58,132 bases of DNA from assembly GCA_045119835.1 (NCBI GenBank), contig JBGVED010000017.1, positions 1-58,132 of the forward strand, in the 5' to 3' direction. The DNA comes from CALVUJ01 sp045119835 (GTDB lineage: Bacteria > Bacillota_I > Bacilli_A > RFN20 > DUOF01). This document shows, piece after piece, positions 33,934 through 41,972 of the stretch. The notes beneath the pieces were generated by a model. The model was not told the DNA's origin. It did not search any database and saw only the letters and a list, made by a program, of their open reading frames with translations. Made by a program: the position numbers and the translations under genes. Position 1 is the first letter of the stretch; each line of letters begins with the position of its first letter.

Positions 33934-34767
33934 CTATCTTTTGATATTAGAATTTTTATTTGTAACATCCACTATTTTATCTTCTACATCTTTAATTAAT
34001 CCGCTAAACATAAGATTATATTCTTCAGCTTCTTTGTACATATTATCTTGATTTAATATATTAATAAATAAATCCAACAAACTCATTAATGATCTTTTTA
34101 GTTCACTCTCACTAACTTCCTTGAAATATGTTTGAGAAAGTTTATTTTTTATATCATCACTTAATTTGTCTATTTCTTTAAAGTGCCTAAACTCTACCCC
34201 TTCTCTAATCGCTATTATTTCTAACAGTTGATTACGAGTATCATCTAGTTCCTTTACAACTCTAAATAATCTATTCCTTTTAAGTCCATATATAGCATTT
34301 TTTAAATTATACCAAATGTCAAGATTGGCTTGTTTTAATAATGCTTGGTAATCTTCTTTTGTTTCTTTTGACCTGGCATTTAATGAAAAGTCATTTCTGC
34401 AATACATAACTTTATATTTAGGAACTTCCTTACTTTCACATTTTTTCAAAAAATTCTCTTCAGTTGCAAAGCCAACATCTATCTCTAATCCATTCTTTAA
34501 AAAGATTCCTGCTAAACAATTGTTTTCCCCATATATCTGTCTAAAGTATCTAAATATATCATTATTATCTAATTTATTACAAAAATCGTTATAAACCATT
34601 TCAACAGATTCATCATCTACTATTATAGAAAAATCTATATCACTATATTTGTCACTTTCATTACCAGCTAATGAGCCAACCAACACGACAGCTTTAACAC
34701 TATTTATATTAGATAAATAATTCACTAATCTATTTAAACTATTTTCTCTTTCTTCTACGCTATACAT
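33934..34767 (-). CDS. Nucleotidyltransferase-domain protein (MNT/aminoglycoside adenylyltransferase-like)
   Basis: 277 residues from the ATG that follows AGGGGAAATTAAA; an in-frame start 18 nt upstream has no site. The N-terminal domain has the GS-x(n)-DxD motif of the pol-beta fold: VLVGSLAGNESDKYSDIDFS. A helical C-terminal half follows. Relatives include aminoglycoside 6-adenylyltransferases and MNT-type antitoxins; which one cannot be told. It is the first cargo block, lying between repeat blocks 1 and 2. Confidence 0.75.
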   Translation of the reverse strand: MYSVEERENSLNRLVNYLSNINSVKAVVLVGSLAGNESDKYSDIDFSIIVDDESVEMVYNDFCNKLDNNDIFRYFRQIYGENNCLAGIFLKNGLEIDVGFATEENFLKKCESKEVPKYKVMYCRNDFSLNARSKETKEDYQALLKQANLDIWYNLKNAIYGLKRNRLFRVVKELDDTRNQLLEIIAIREGVEFRHFKEIDKLSDDIKNKLSQTYFKEVSESELKRSLMSLLDLFINILNQDNMYKEAEEYNLMFSGLIKDVEDKIVDVTNKNSNIKR

Positions 34768-34851
34768 TTTAATTTCCCCTGTCAATACTTTAACTATTAA
34801 TAATATAACATATTTTCATCTAAAATAATAGTTTAATATTTACTATTTTTT

Positions 34852-35109
34852 GGTTGCTAAAAGTTTGAAAAGTCACCATTTCAGCACCAAAAATTGATCT
34901 GTTTTTTGCTAAATTTCGAAAGTTACAAAAGTTACTGAAACTACCAAAATTATTATAAGAGATTTAAAGATATTTAAACTTATTAAATAATAATTTGATA
35001 ATAATCACGCACTCCTAAGGAGAAGTCCGGAGGTTCAAATCCCTTTATAAACGCCATATTACAACTAGAAAGATGTATATATTCGTTAAGAATCAATACA
35101 TTTTTTTGT
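34852..35109 (+). repeat. tRNA-Arg-derived repeat block 2
   Basis: Matches block 1 from CTAAAAGTTTGAAAAGTCACC through AAAGTTACAAAAGTTACTG to ...AATTTGATAATAATCACGCACTCCTAAGG. Here the CTCCTAAG core (35012) runs straight into a tRNA-Arg 3' half (to CCA at 35056) and a terminator (GATGTAT/ATACATTTTTTT, ~35072-35109). It lacks the ~150-nt middle part of blocks 1 and 3, so its core looks like a simpler junction. Confidence 0.78.
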
Positions 35110-35144
35110 TTACGATATGCTATTTATTCAAACTTAATATTTTT

Positions 35145-35804
35145 TTATCGTAAGTTATTTTTTATTTGGTTTACTGCAGTTTGTTTGGATGGTGTTATTT
35201 GAAAATTAGTTACTTTGTAAAAATTGTTGTAATAGTTATCATAAAAGCAGATGTTAGCTTTATGATCTGGTGTCATAACACATGCTCCAAACTGAATTCC
35301 TGTTAATTTATTTAAGTAAACGAGGTTTGATAAGTCTTGTACTGAATACATATTTCCAATATCTCCTCTAAACGATGGATGAGAGTGTCCTTGTATAACG
35401 ATAAAACTAGGGTCATTTTTATGCTTGATTATTTTTTCATTAAATATTCTTAATAATTCTCCCTTATATTCTGCAAGTTCTCCTTTTTGTGTACTTAAGG
35501 ATGACGGATCATATAATATTTCATCTACAATTATTTTATTTTGATTTCCATTGTCTCTTCCATCGTGAGCAAATATAAAGAAAGGAAATTCTTTTTGATG
35601 GAGTTCAGTATGGTTGTGAATTTCTATTAATACATTTGCTGCATTTTCTGGTATGAGAAAAGAACTATTAGGTAATGTTTGCATGAATCTTCTTTGATCA
35701 AATGAGGATTGTGAAATATCATAATCTCTATAATCCTGGATTCCACCACTACTTTTTAATTGCTTATAAGTGTTAATTAAAATTTGCTGTTCTAAATTAC
35801 TCAT
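35145..35804 (-). CDS. JAMM/MPN-motif protein (putative metallopeptidase)
   Basis: 219 residues from the ATG behind AGGATGTGAT. Residues 140-157 read GHSHPSFRGDIGNMYSVQD from G139: His140, His142, Ser154 and Asp157 fit the JAMM pattern HxH-x(n)-S-x2-D, with a slightly long spacer. The second-half strand-helix order also fits an MPN/JAB fold. JAMM proteins cleave isopeptide bonds or process peptides. It is paired with the gene at 35817 (3 stop-codon bases plus a short leader apart), with the same leader sequence. Family placement is tentative. Confidence 0.6.
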   Translation of the reverse strand: MSNLEQQILINTYKQLKSSGGIQDYRDYDISQSSFDQRRFMQTLPNSSFLIPENAANVLIEIHNHTELHQKEFPFFIFAHDGRDNGNQNKIIVDEILYDPSSLSTQKGELAEYKGELLRIFNEKIIKHKNDPSFIVIQGHSHPSFRGDIGNMYSVQDLSNLVYLNKLTGIQFGACVMTPDHKANICFYDNYYNNFYKVTNFQITPSKQTAVNQIKNNLR

Positions 35805-35816
35805 TACAATCACATC

Positions 35817-36356
35817 CTATCTACTAGTTGTTTGTATTTGTTTTTGAGTTTTTTCGCAACATTTATTCAAAGAATCTATGCAATTAAAAAAATAATCCAT
35901 GTTATTAGAAAATTTATCTTGCATATTATCTTGCCAATTTAGTTGAATATCCTTTATTTGGTTTCCCATTTTATCTTTAGTTTTTTCTAACATTTCTTTT
36001 ATTTGATTGAGTTCTTCTTGTTTGTTATCTCCTATTTTAATGTTTTCATTTTTTGGCATTCTAGGCAAAGGATTTCTAAATAAAATCCTTTTTCCTTGAT
36101 ATTTGCTCAAATTTTTAGATAAAGAATCTAGATTGTTGCATAAAGTTGTCACATTATTGGTTACTTCTCTAAAATTAAAGTCTTGGCTATGTTCTTTTTT
36201 ATATATAGATAAGAAATATTCTTTGAATGCAGGATCTTCGCACATTTTTTGTATTTTTAAAACACTTGTATACCATCCTTGTATAAAAGTATCTATCGTT
36301 GTTGGTAATTGACTTTCAAACAAAAGGTTTGAATCTTTTATTTTTATAGTTGGCAT
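35817..36356 (-). CDS. Coiled-coil WXG100-like protein, partner of the JAMM protein
   Basis: 179 residues from the ATG behind AGGATGTGATT, the same leader as in the next gene. It is all-helical; near the C-terminus LNWQDNMQDKFSNNMDYFFN resembles the W-x-D/W-x-G turn and following helix of ESAT-6/WXG100 or LXG-type proteins. No signal peptide or membrane segment. With the downstream JAMM protein it forms a two-gene cargo block between repeat blocks 2 and 3. No type VII secretion genes are in the window. Confidence 0.5.
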   Translation of the reverse strand: MPTIKIKDSNLLFESQLPTTIDTFIQGWYTSVLKIQKMCEDPAFKEYFLSIYKKEHSQDFNFREVTNNVTTLCNNLDSLSKNLSKYQGKRILFRNPLPRMPKNENIKIGDNKQEELNQIKEMLEKTKDKMGNQIKDIQLNWQDNMQDKFSNNMDYFFNCIDSLNKCCEKTQKQIQTTSR

Positions 36357-36650
36357 AATAATCACATCCTATATAATTAGTATAACATTTAACGAATTAT
36401 GAAACTATTTTTTATAGTAAATAGTTGATAAACAGGAAAAATCACCTATCTATTATGTATTATTCTATTACTTCTATTATTTCAGTTTTACCTTAAAATA
36501 ATATTTCTTTTACTTCTTCACAGATATCTTCTCTTTTTATATACTATAGCATTTCAAATTTTTTACTCCATGAAAAAATCATTTAATAATAAATATCATC
36601 AAAACACCTTGAATAATCTACCCAGTTATAATTTCATGGATCTTTTTTAT

Positions 36651-37135
36651 GTTTCCTAAAAGTTTGAAAAGTCATCACTTCAGTTCCAAAAATCGACTCG
36701 TTTTTTGAACTTTTTCGAAAGTTACAAAAGTTACTGAAACTACCAAAATTATTTGATAATATTTAAAGATATTTAACCATATTAAACAATAATTTGATAA
36801 TAATTACGCACTCCTAAGAGATGCTCTTTACCAAAGTGATTTCAAGGAGAGCGCTCAAGCCACATAAAGTTTTCAAAAGTAATGAGCTAGTGAACCCATA
36901 AAAAGTTGCATAAAAGTTTCCTAAATACGCAAAATTATATACCTGTCCGTGTACCTCAGCAGGATAGAGGAATCGTCTCCTAAGGTATTGCCCGAGGGGG
37001 AATTTAGGGTCAAAAAGTCCAGTATTTACAAGTCTTTTGAGAATTGTCTACAACTCAAAAGCCGAAAAAGTTGTCAAAAAATTTCCCAAATGAAAAGATG
37101 TATCAACTCATACGAATCAATACATCTTTTTTTGC
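36651..37135 (+). repeat. tRNA-Arg-derived repeat block 3 (degenerate)
   Basis: Parallels block 1 over its length: CCTAAAAGTTTGAAAAGTCA, the AAAGTTACAAAAGTTACTG repeat, CTCCTAAG at 36811, ATTTCAAGGAGAGCGCTCAAGC, AAAAAGTTGC, then GTGTACCTCAGCAGGATAGAGG and a second CTCCTAAG at 36977. After that the tRNA similarity breaks off and a different ~110 nt leads to a terminator (AAAGATGTAT/ATACATCTTT, 37095-37135). Stretch 36366-36650 before it shows nothing I can name. Confidence 0.75.
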
Positions 37136-37173
37136 TACTATAATATAAATTCTAAAGTAATTAAATAAAACTT

Positions 37174-37704
37174 TTATCTCTTTTTTCTTCCAAATATATC
37201 TTTCTTTTTTTCAGCACATATTTCTTTTTGTCTTTTTTCAATAAATTCTTGTCTATCATGATAATATGAATCCATAGAGTCTAAATAAGATTTAGAACCA
37301 CTTAAAGAATTTGGCATTGGTGGCATTGATTTTGCTCCACGCCTTAAAGATTCCTCATAAGCTTCAACCTTAGATAATCTCTCGATTTCTTCCTCATCAC
37401 CATCATTAGCTAAAGTTTCTATTATTTCTCTACCCATATAAATATGCCAAGGCTCATCATTATAAGAAATCATAAACCCTTTGACATCTCTTACAGTATA
37501 TTTACCACTTCTAATTCTTTCAGCATCTGCTAAAAGTTTTAGTTTATTAGGATCTGGTAAAATTGTTTCAACATATTCCGCAGAAGTGCTATTAATTATA
37601 TCAATAAATTCTTGCTCTGTAATTTGCTCTTTATAAAATTTCTTAAGCGCTCTAGCAATAATTAAGAACTCCTCATCTTTCATACCTATATAATTGTTAG
37701 ACAT
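37174..37704 (-). CDS. Unknown cytoplasmic protein (cargo of the repeat array)
   Basis: 176 residues from the ATG preceded by GGTGC at ~6 nt. Not recognised. It has an N-terminal helical part (EEFLIIARALKKFYKEQITEQEFIDIIN), a central patch FMISYNDEPWHIYMGREIIE and a strongly charged C-terminus ending KKKDIFGRKKR. No membrane segment. Single-gene cargo between repeat blocks 3 and 4. Confidence 0.6.
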   Translation of the reverse strand: MSNNYIGMKDEEFLIIARALKKFYKEQITEQEFIDIINSTSAEYVETILPDPNKLKLLADAERIRSGKYTVRDVKGFMISYNDEPWHIYMGREIIETLANDGDEEEIERLSKVEAYEESLRRGAKSMPPMPNSLSGSKSYLDSMDSYYHDRQEFIEKRQKEICAEKKKDIFGRKKR

Positions 37705-37767
37705 AAAAAGCACCAACTTTCTATTAGAATTGTAGCAGTATTCTTCTTATTTGTAAATATATTTTCA

Positions 37768-38060
37768 TTTCCTAAAAGTTTCCCATTTCATTTTCAGCAC
37801 CCAAAAAGTTGCTCTATTTTTGCTTAATTTTGAAAAGTTACCAAACATATTAAAATCTACATTTTTACTATAACTTATATAAATTTATTAGAATTTATTT
37901 AATGATAATCTGTAATTTCAAATTCCCTCCTAAGGACTTGCTCTAAGTGAAGTTAAGCTATGAAAAGTTCAGTAGTTATAAGGATTTAATAAATTGGCTA
38001 TTACATAAAAATTCAAAAAGTTGCCGAAATGTTGCCCTTTATTCGTAAGCCAAAATGCAA
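37768..38060 (+). repeat. tRNA-Arg-derived repeat block 4 (diverged)
   Basis: Begins TTTCCTAAAAGTTTCCC, has CAGCACCCAAAAAG and TTTTGAAAAGTTACC, then CCCTCCTAAGGA (CTCCTAAG at 37927), GAAGTTAAGC and AAAAAGTTGCC. It shares longer stretches with block 5 (AACATATTAAAATCTACATTTTTACTATA) than with blocks 1-3, so 4 and 5 form a second subgroup. The tRNA 3' end itself is no longer recognisable. Confidence 0.6.
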
Positions 38061-38142
38061 CATTTAACAATATAAGAAAATTGCATATAAAATATGCAAA
38101 ACAAGTAACCATAATATGTGAACCGAATAAATATTGCAAATT

Positions 38143-38170
38143 AAAAAGTAACCGTTATAGGTTACTTTTT
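38143..38170. terminator. Terminator at the end of the GNAT gene
   Basis: AAAAAGTAACC-GTTATA-GGTTACTTTTT, perfect 11-bp stem overlapping the last codons of the minus-strand gene, with T or A runs on both sides. Confidence 0.8.
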
Positions 38171-38785
38171 CATACTATTATTTTTAATATTATTTACCAA
38201 ATTTTTATTCAAAGCCACATATTGCTCATACATATTACAATATCTATTAATTGAATCATCTACATTAATAATGAAATCTTTCATAAGAGTATTATCTATT
38301 TCGTTAATTCCTTCTTTTACAAGCACACCGCCTAAAGAAATAATAGTATTAGCCGATCCCAGATTATCAGAATCGCAATCTAACAACACTTCATACAAGC
38401 CCTTTTCTTGACAAAACTTTAGTGCTAAATACAAATTAATTTTATTATAACCTTTTCTTCTTTCTGTTGGTCTTATACTATAACCTATATTACCACCATA
38501 TTTTTTCAAGAAGTCATTTAATGCTAATCTTATATCGATCATACCAACTATTTTATCATCTTTTTCTCTTATCAAAAAGAATGTCTCTGATGGTACTCTC
38601 TCTCCAATTTCCGTTATATTTCTATTGTTTTCAAGACGCTCTAACCATGACTCATAATTATCAAGATATTTATTTAAACTGCCTCCCCCATGAATTTCAC
38701 TATTGTATTGTATAAATTCATTAATATATTCAACAGCTTCCGTTTTTCTATCTATTGTTGGACGTTCTAGATAAAATTTTTCCAT
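38162..38785 (-). CDS. GNAT-family N-acetyltransferase
   Basis: 207 residues. The GNAT core is visible: DDKIVGMIDIRLAL (strands 2-3), NIGYSIRPTERRKGYNK (strand 4 and the acetyl-CoA pyrophosphate loop, RRxGx), then LYLALKFCQEKG and EVLLDCDSDNLGSANTIISLGG, typical of the RimI/RimJ-like group. GGTGGTTGT precedes the ATG. The C-terminus has an extra helix (~170-207). Substrate unknown. Cargo between repeat blocks 4 and 5. Confidence 0.88.
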   Translation of the reverse strand: MEKFYLERPTIDRKTEAVEYINEFIQYNSEIHGGGSLNKYLDNYESWLERLENNRNITEIGERVPSETFFLIREKDDKIVGMIDIRLALNDFLKKYGGNIGYSIRPTERRKGYNKINLYLALKFCQEKGLYEVLLDCDSDNLGSANTIISLGGVLVKEGINEIDNTLMKDFIINVDDSINRYCNMYEQYVALNKNLVNNIKNNSMKK

Positions 38786-38896
38786 ACAACCACCACTTTC
38801 TATTTCTGCTCGTTTTGTTTTTTTATTATATCATTTAGCACTTTAAATTTCAATTTATCATTTCTATTTATGATTGGCACATTTATTATATTTTTT

Positions 38897-39113
38897 ATTA
38901 CCAAAAAGTTTCCCTAATTTTACTCTTTTCCCAAAAGTTACAAAACATATTAAAATCTACATTTTTACTATATACTACATATATTTATTGGAATTTATTT
39001 GATGATAATTCATAAGTTTCAAGTCCCTTCTAAGGGCAAGGATGTGAATCACAATCACTTTGCGAAAACGGCATATTTAAAATAAAAGATGTGTCATATA
39101 AACACATCTTTTC
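38897..39113 (+). repeat. tRNA-Arg-derived repeat block 5 (shortest)
   Basis: Begins ACCAAAAAGTTTCCC and has CCCAAAAGTTACAAAACATATTAAAATCTAC shared with block 4. The core is changed to CCCTTCTAAGGG (39025-39036), followed by GCGAAAACGGCATATTTAAA, a faint echo of the tRNA 3' end, and a terminator (AAAAGATGTG/CACATCTTTT, 39085-39113). Confidence 0.6.
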
Positions 39114-39130
39114 TAACTACCATTAATATA

Positions 39131-39730
39131 TTAATTTTCTTTTTTCTTATTATTTAAAAGAAGAATAATAGCTACTCCTAAACATGAAGCAAACACTACA
39201 GAACAAGCTATAATTGCTAACAAGAAAGCTTTATCATAATAATATTCAAATTCGTACCCATAATCTATTTGTTCCCAATCCGGTTGAGCATGATTAATTC
39301 GATTATTTTCATCATAATCAAAACCTACTCTAAATTCATCATTGTAATACCAAACATTTCTAAACTCTGTAAAAGTAACTATTGTTTCTCCATTAGCTTC
39401 TATATCAATTATTTTGTTATATAAAGAATAACCTTCTGGATATCCATTTTGATGGCTATCATTATAATACATCAATCTTACTTTCACATCATTAAAATCT
39501 TTATTAGAAACGTTAACTAAAGTTACTGTAACTGATGTTATTACTTCAGCATTTGCTAGCGATTCTTTATCTCCATTATACCTAATTTCACTTACATCTA
39601 AATATACAGCTTCATCAATTTCTAACATATAATTAGTTGAAGAAGCATATGAAAAGCCTATAATTCCTAACAAATTAAAAAAGCCTATAACAAATAATGC
39701 AACAATTAATATTTTTTTGATTTTACTCAT
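39131..39730 (-). CDS. Membrane-anchored extracellular protein with two terminal membrane helices
   Basis: 199 residues: an N-terminal helix (ILIVALFVIGFFNLLGIIGFSYA), an extracellular strand-rich domain (~30-165: EVITSVTVTLVNVSNKDFNDVKVRLMYYND...), and a C-terminal helix (AFLLAIIACSVVFASCLGVAIILLL) before a basic tail. The middle reads like an immunoglobulin-type beta sandwich. AAGGAGTGATCTT precedes the ATG. Last cargo gene, after repeat block 5. Function unknown. Confidence 0.65.
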   Translation of the reverse strand: MSKIKKILIVALFVIGFFNLLGIIGFSYASSTNYMLEIDEAVYLDVSEIRYNGDKESLANAEVITSVTVTLVNVSNKDFNDVKVRLMYYNDSHQNGYPEGYSLYNKIIDIEANGETIVTFTEFRNVWYYNDEFRVGFDYDENNRINHAQPDWEQIDYGYEFEYYYDKAFLLAIIACSVVFASCLGVAIILLLNNKKKEN

Positions 39731-39890
39731 AAGATCACTCCTTAATCGTCATTAGTATAACATAGCTTTTTTTTTAAAACAATATACTTATATATATCGT
39801 TTAATTTCTAATTTCTTTTAATCACTTATATGTAGATGAAGATATATCATTCTTATAAATTGTGTTACACTATTTCTATTTACTTTATAA

Positions 39891-41876
39891 TTATTTTATT
39901 TCGCGTAATTTATTATTTTTAAAATAATTAGTGTTATAAATCTTATCTAAATATTTTTGCTTTTCTAATAAAATTTTTGCTCTTTTTATAAAATCTTCCC
40001 TATCTTCATTTGTAAATCCTTCTATTTTATAAATCAATGAATCAGCACTATAACCTATAAGTTTATCGGTTAGAAAAATACCATAGGCTCTTGAAAATAT
40101 AATGCTTTCAACATCTTTTATAAACATAGATGTTCCATAATAGAGATTTCTATAACCATTTATACCAAATATATCCAAAACGGTTGGCAAAATATCTGAG
40201 GTAGTTGTAAATTTTGAAATCTTATTATTTCCTTCATTTTCAATATATTGGGAAACTAGCTTATTGTCATAAATCATAAAAGGTATCCTATATAGTTCGC
40301 TATTATATTTTTCTTCTATTCCTTTTGCATGATAGCTTAAATTATTGTAATAAGTATTATGATCTGCAAACATAACAATTGTTGTGTTATCTAATTGTCC
40401 ATTTTCTTCCAACTTATCCATCATTATTCCTACTGCCTTATCAAAATCCATAACTGCTGCTGCATATGTTCTTAAATAATTGTCTTTAGTACTTCCTTCT
40501 GGATATGCGCCAATAGCATCCATTTTATCATAATAACCTGCTGCTTTGAAATTTTCTCTTTCTTTATAATATCCATGCATAACAAAGGTAATCCAAAAAG
40601 TCATATATTGTTCATTCTGGTTTGTCAAAGGGAACATTTCATCTTTCATTTTAGCAATAGTTTCTGAATCTAGTGTTCTTTCACCTTTAAACTCACCCTC
40701 ATCCCAGGAATTAACTATTCCATAGTTTGCCATATCTTTTACATCTACTAATTCTTCAAACCCCATATTTTCATGAAGGATATTTCTGTTATAAAAATCT
40801 CCATCATTTTGGTGAAATGATTTTATTTGTTTTACAATATTTCCATTATTTTCAACGCTTTCTTTAAATAAATTCGGTAATGACCAGCTGAAATCATTCT
40901 CATAAAAATCATAATTAATATAGCCATTGGTTGGGTTACTTCCTATAATAGATAACATCTCCGCTGTATCTGTTTTTTCTCTTGCATAAAATTTATCTGC
41001 ATAAATACTAGAATTTAAGAATTTATTTAAATTTGGATATAGAATTGCTGATTGTTCTGGAGTACATTTTTCTAAAAATGCATACCATTCAAATGACTCT
41101 ACTAAGATATAGATTAAATTATTTCCTTTACTTATACCAAAATAAGGTGATGTCTGCAATAAACTAGAATTATCTTCATATACAAATTCTTCAATTCCTT
41201 CTTCATTATAATTATTTATCAATGCGTTAGTAATTGTTCCATTTAAAAATTCATATAATGCGTTTGTTGTCATCCCTAATTGCTGATATTTGTCAACTTT
41301 TTCACCAAACAAATATCTCTCGGCGTAAGATAATTTGCTATATTTATTTGCTTCTATAATAGGTATTGAAAGTAAAGAAATGGAGCAAACAACTATCATA
41401 GAAATAGCAGATATTTTTTCTAAAATTTTGAACCCATCTTTTTTTATTTTATTCTCTTTATATTTAACAATTAAAATTGTACCAACAAGATACACTACAA
41501 ATAAAATACTCAATAAAATCAATAGACCCCACCTTAAAGATAATTCTTCAATTGTACCAAAAGCGTCATCTCTTTGATTTACCATTGCCCACTCAAAAAA
41601 TGTGCCATTAGAATCATATAAATAAACAAAACCTACGTTTGCAACTAATTGTAAAAATAAAATTATTGACGTAACAACAATTTTAATTATGTTATTTTTG
41701 ATTAAATATACGGCACTAATTATAAGTATCAATAACAATAAATAATATAAAGGTTTTGTCATGTATGGATTTCCACCAATATGACATATTCCTATAATTT
41801 CAAATAGTATAGAAAATACCACAAATATAATTAAAATTATGTTTTTTTTAAAAATTTGAATTATTTTATCTTTCAT
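39891..41876 (-). CDS. LtaS-type sulfatase/phosphoglycerol transferase family membrane enzyme
   Basis: 661 residues. Five N-terminal membrane helices (~10-185) precede an extracellular alkaline-phosphatase-superfamily domain. Seen: NLIYILVESFEW (metal-binding Glu), the catalytic-Thr region REKTDTAEMLSIIGS, WITFVMHGYY, and TTIVMFADHN with the metal-binding Asp-His. Family members polymerise glycerol phosphate into lipoteichoic acid or attach it to lipids. It is monocistronic. A true LtaS or a related phosphotransferase is equally possible. Confidence 0.85.
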   Translation of the reverse strand: MKDKIIQIFKKNIILIIFVVFSILFEIIGICHIGGNPYMTKPLYYLLLLILIISAVYLIKNNIIKIVVTSIILFLQLVANVGFVYLYDSNGTFFEWAMVNQRDDAFGTIEELSLRWGLLILLSILFVVYLVGTILIVKYKENKIKKDGFKILEKISAISMIVVCSISLLSIPIIEANKYSKLSYAERYLFGEKVDKYQQLGMTTNALYEFLNGTITNALINNYNEEGIEEFVYEDNSSLLQTSPYFGISKGNNLIYILVESFEWYAFLEKCTPEQSAILYPNLNKFLNSSIYADKFYAREKTDTAEMLSIIGSNPTNGYINYDFYENDFSWSLPNLFKESVENNGNIVKQIKSFHQNDGDFYNRNILHENMGFEELVDVKDMANYGIVNSWDEGEFKGERTLDSETIAKMKDEMFPLTNQNEQYMTFWITFVMHGYYKERENFKAAGYYDKMDAIGAYPEGSTKDNYLRTYAAAVMDFDKAVGIMMDKLEENGQLDNTTIVMFADHNTYYNNLSYHAKGIEEKYNSELYRIPFMIYDNKLVSQYIENEGNNKISKFTTTSDILPTVLDIFGINGYRNLYYGTSMFIKDVESIIFSRAYGIFLTDKLIGYSADSLIYKIEGFTNEDREDFIKRAKILLEKQKYLDKIYNTNYFKNNKLREIK

Positions 41877-41972
41877 ATTTTAATACTCCTCTTCTACCGT
41901 TTTATATTAGTATATTAGTCTGAAATTGTCAATTTTTGGGAAGTAAAAAACGTATGTTTAAATATAAATAAT

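Noticed and set aside
31717..39113. A prophage or a complete integrative element at tRNA-Arg
   Set aside because: No integrase, replication, structural or mobilisation gene lies between the tRNA and the last repeat block; only short cargo genes are present.
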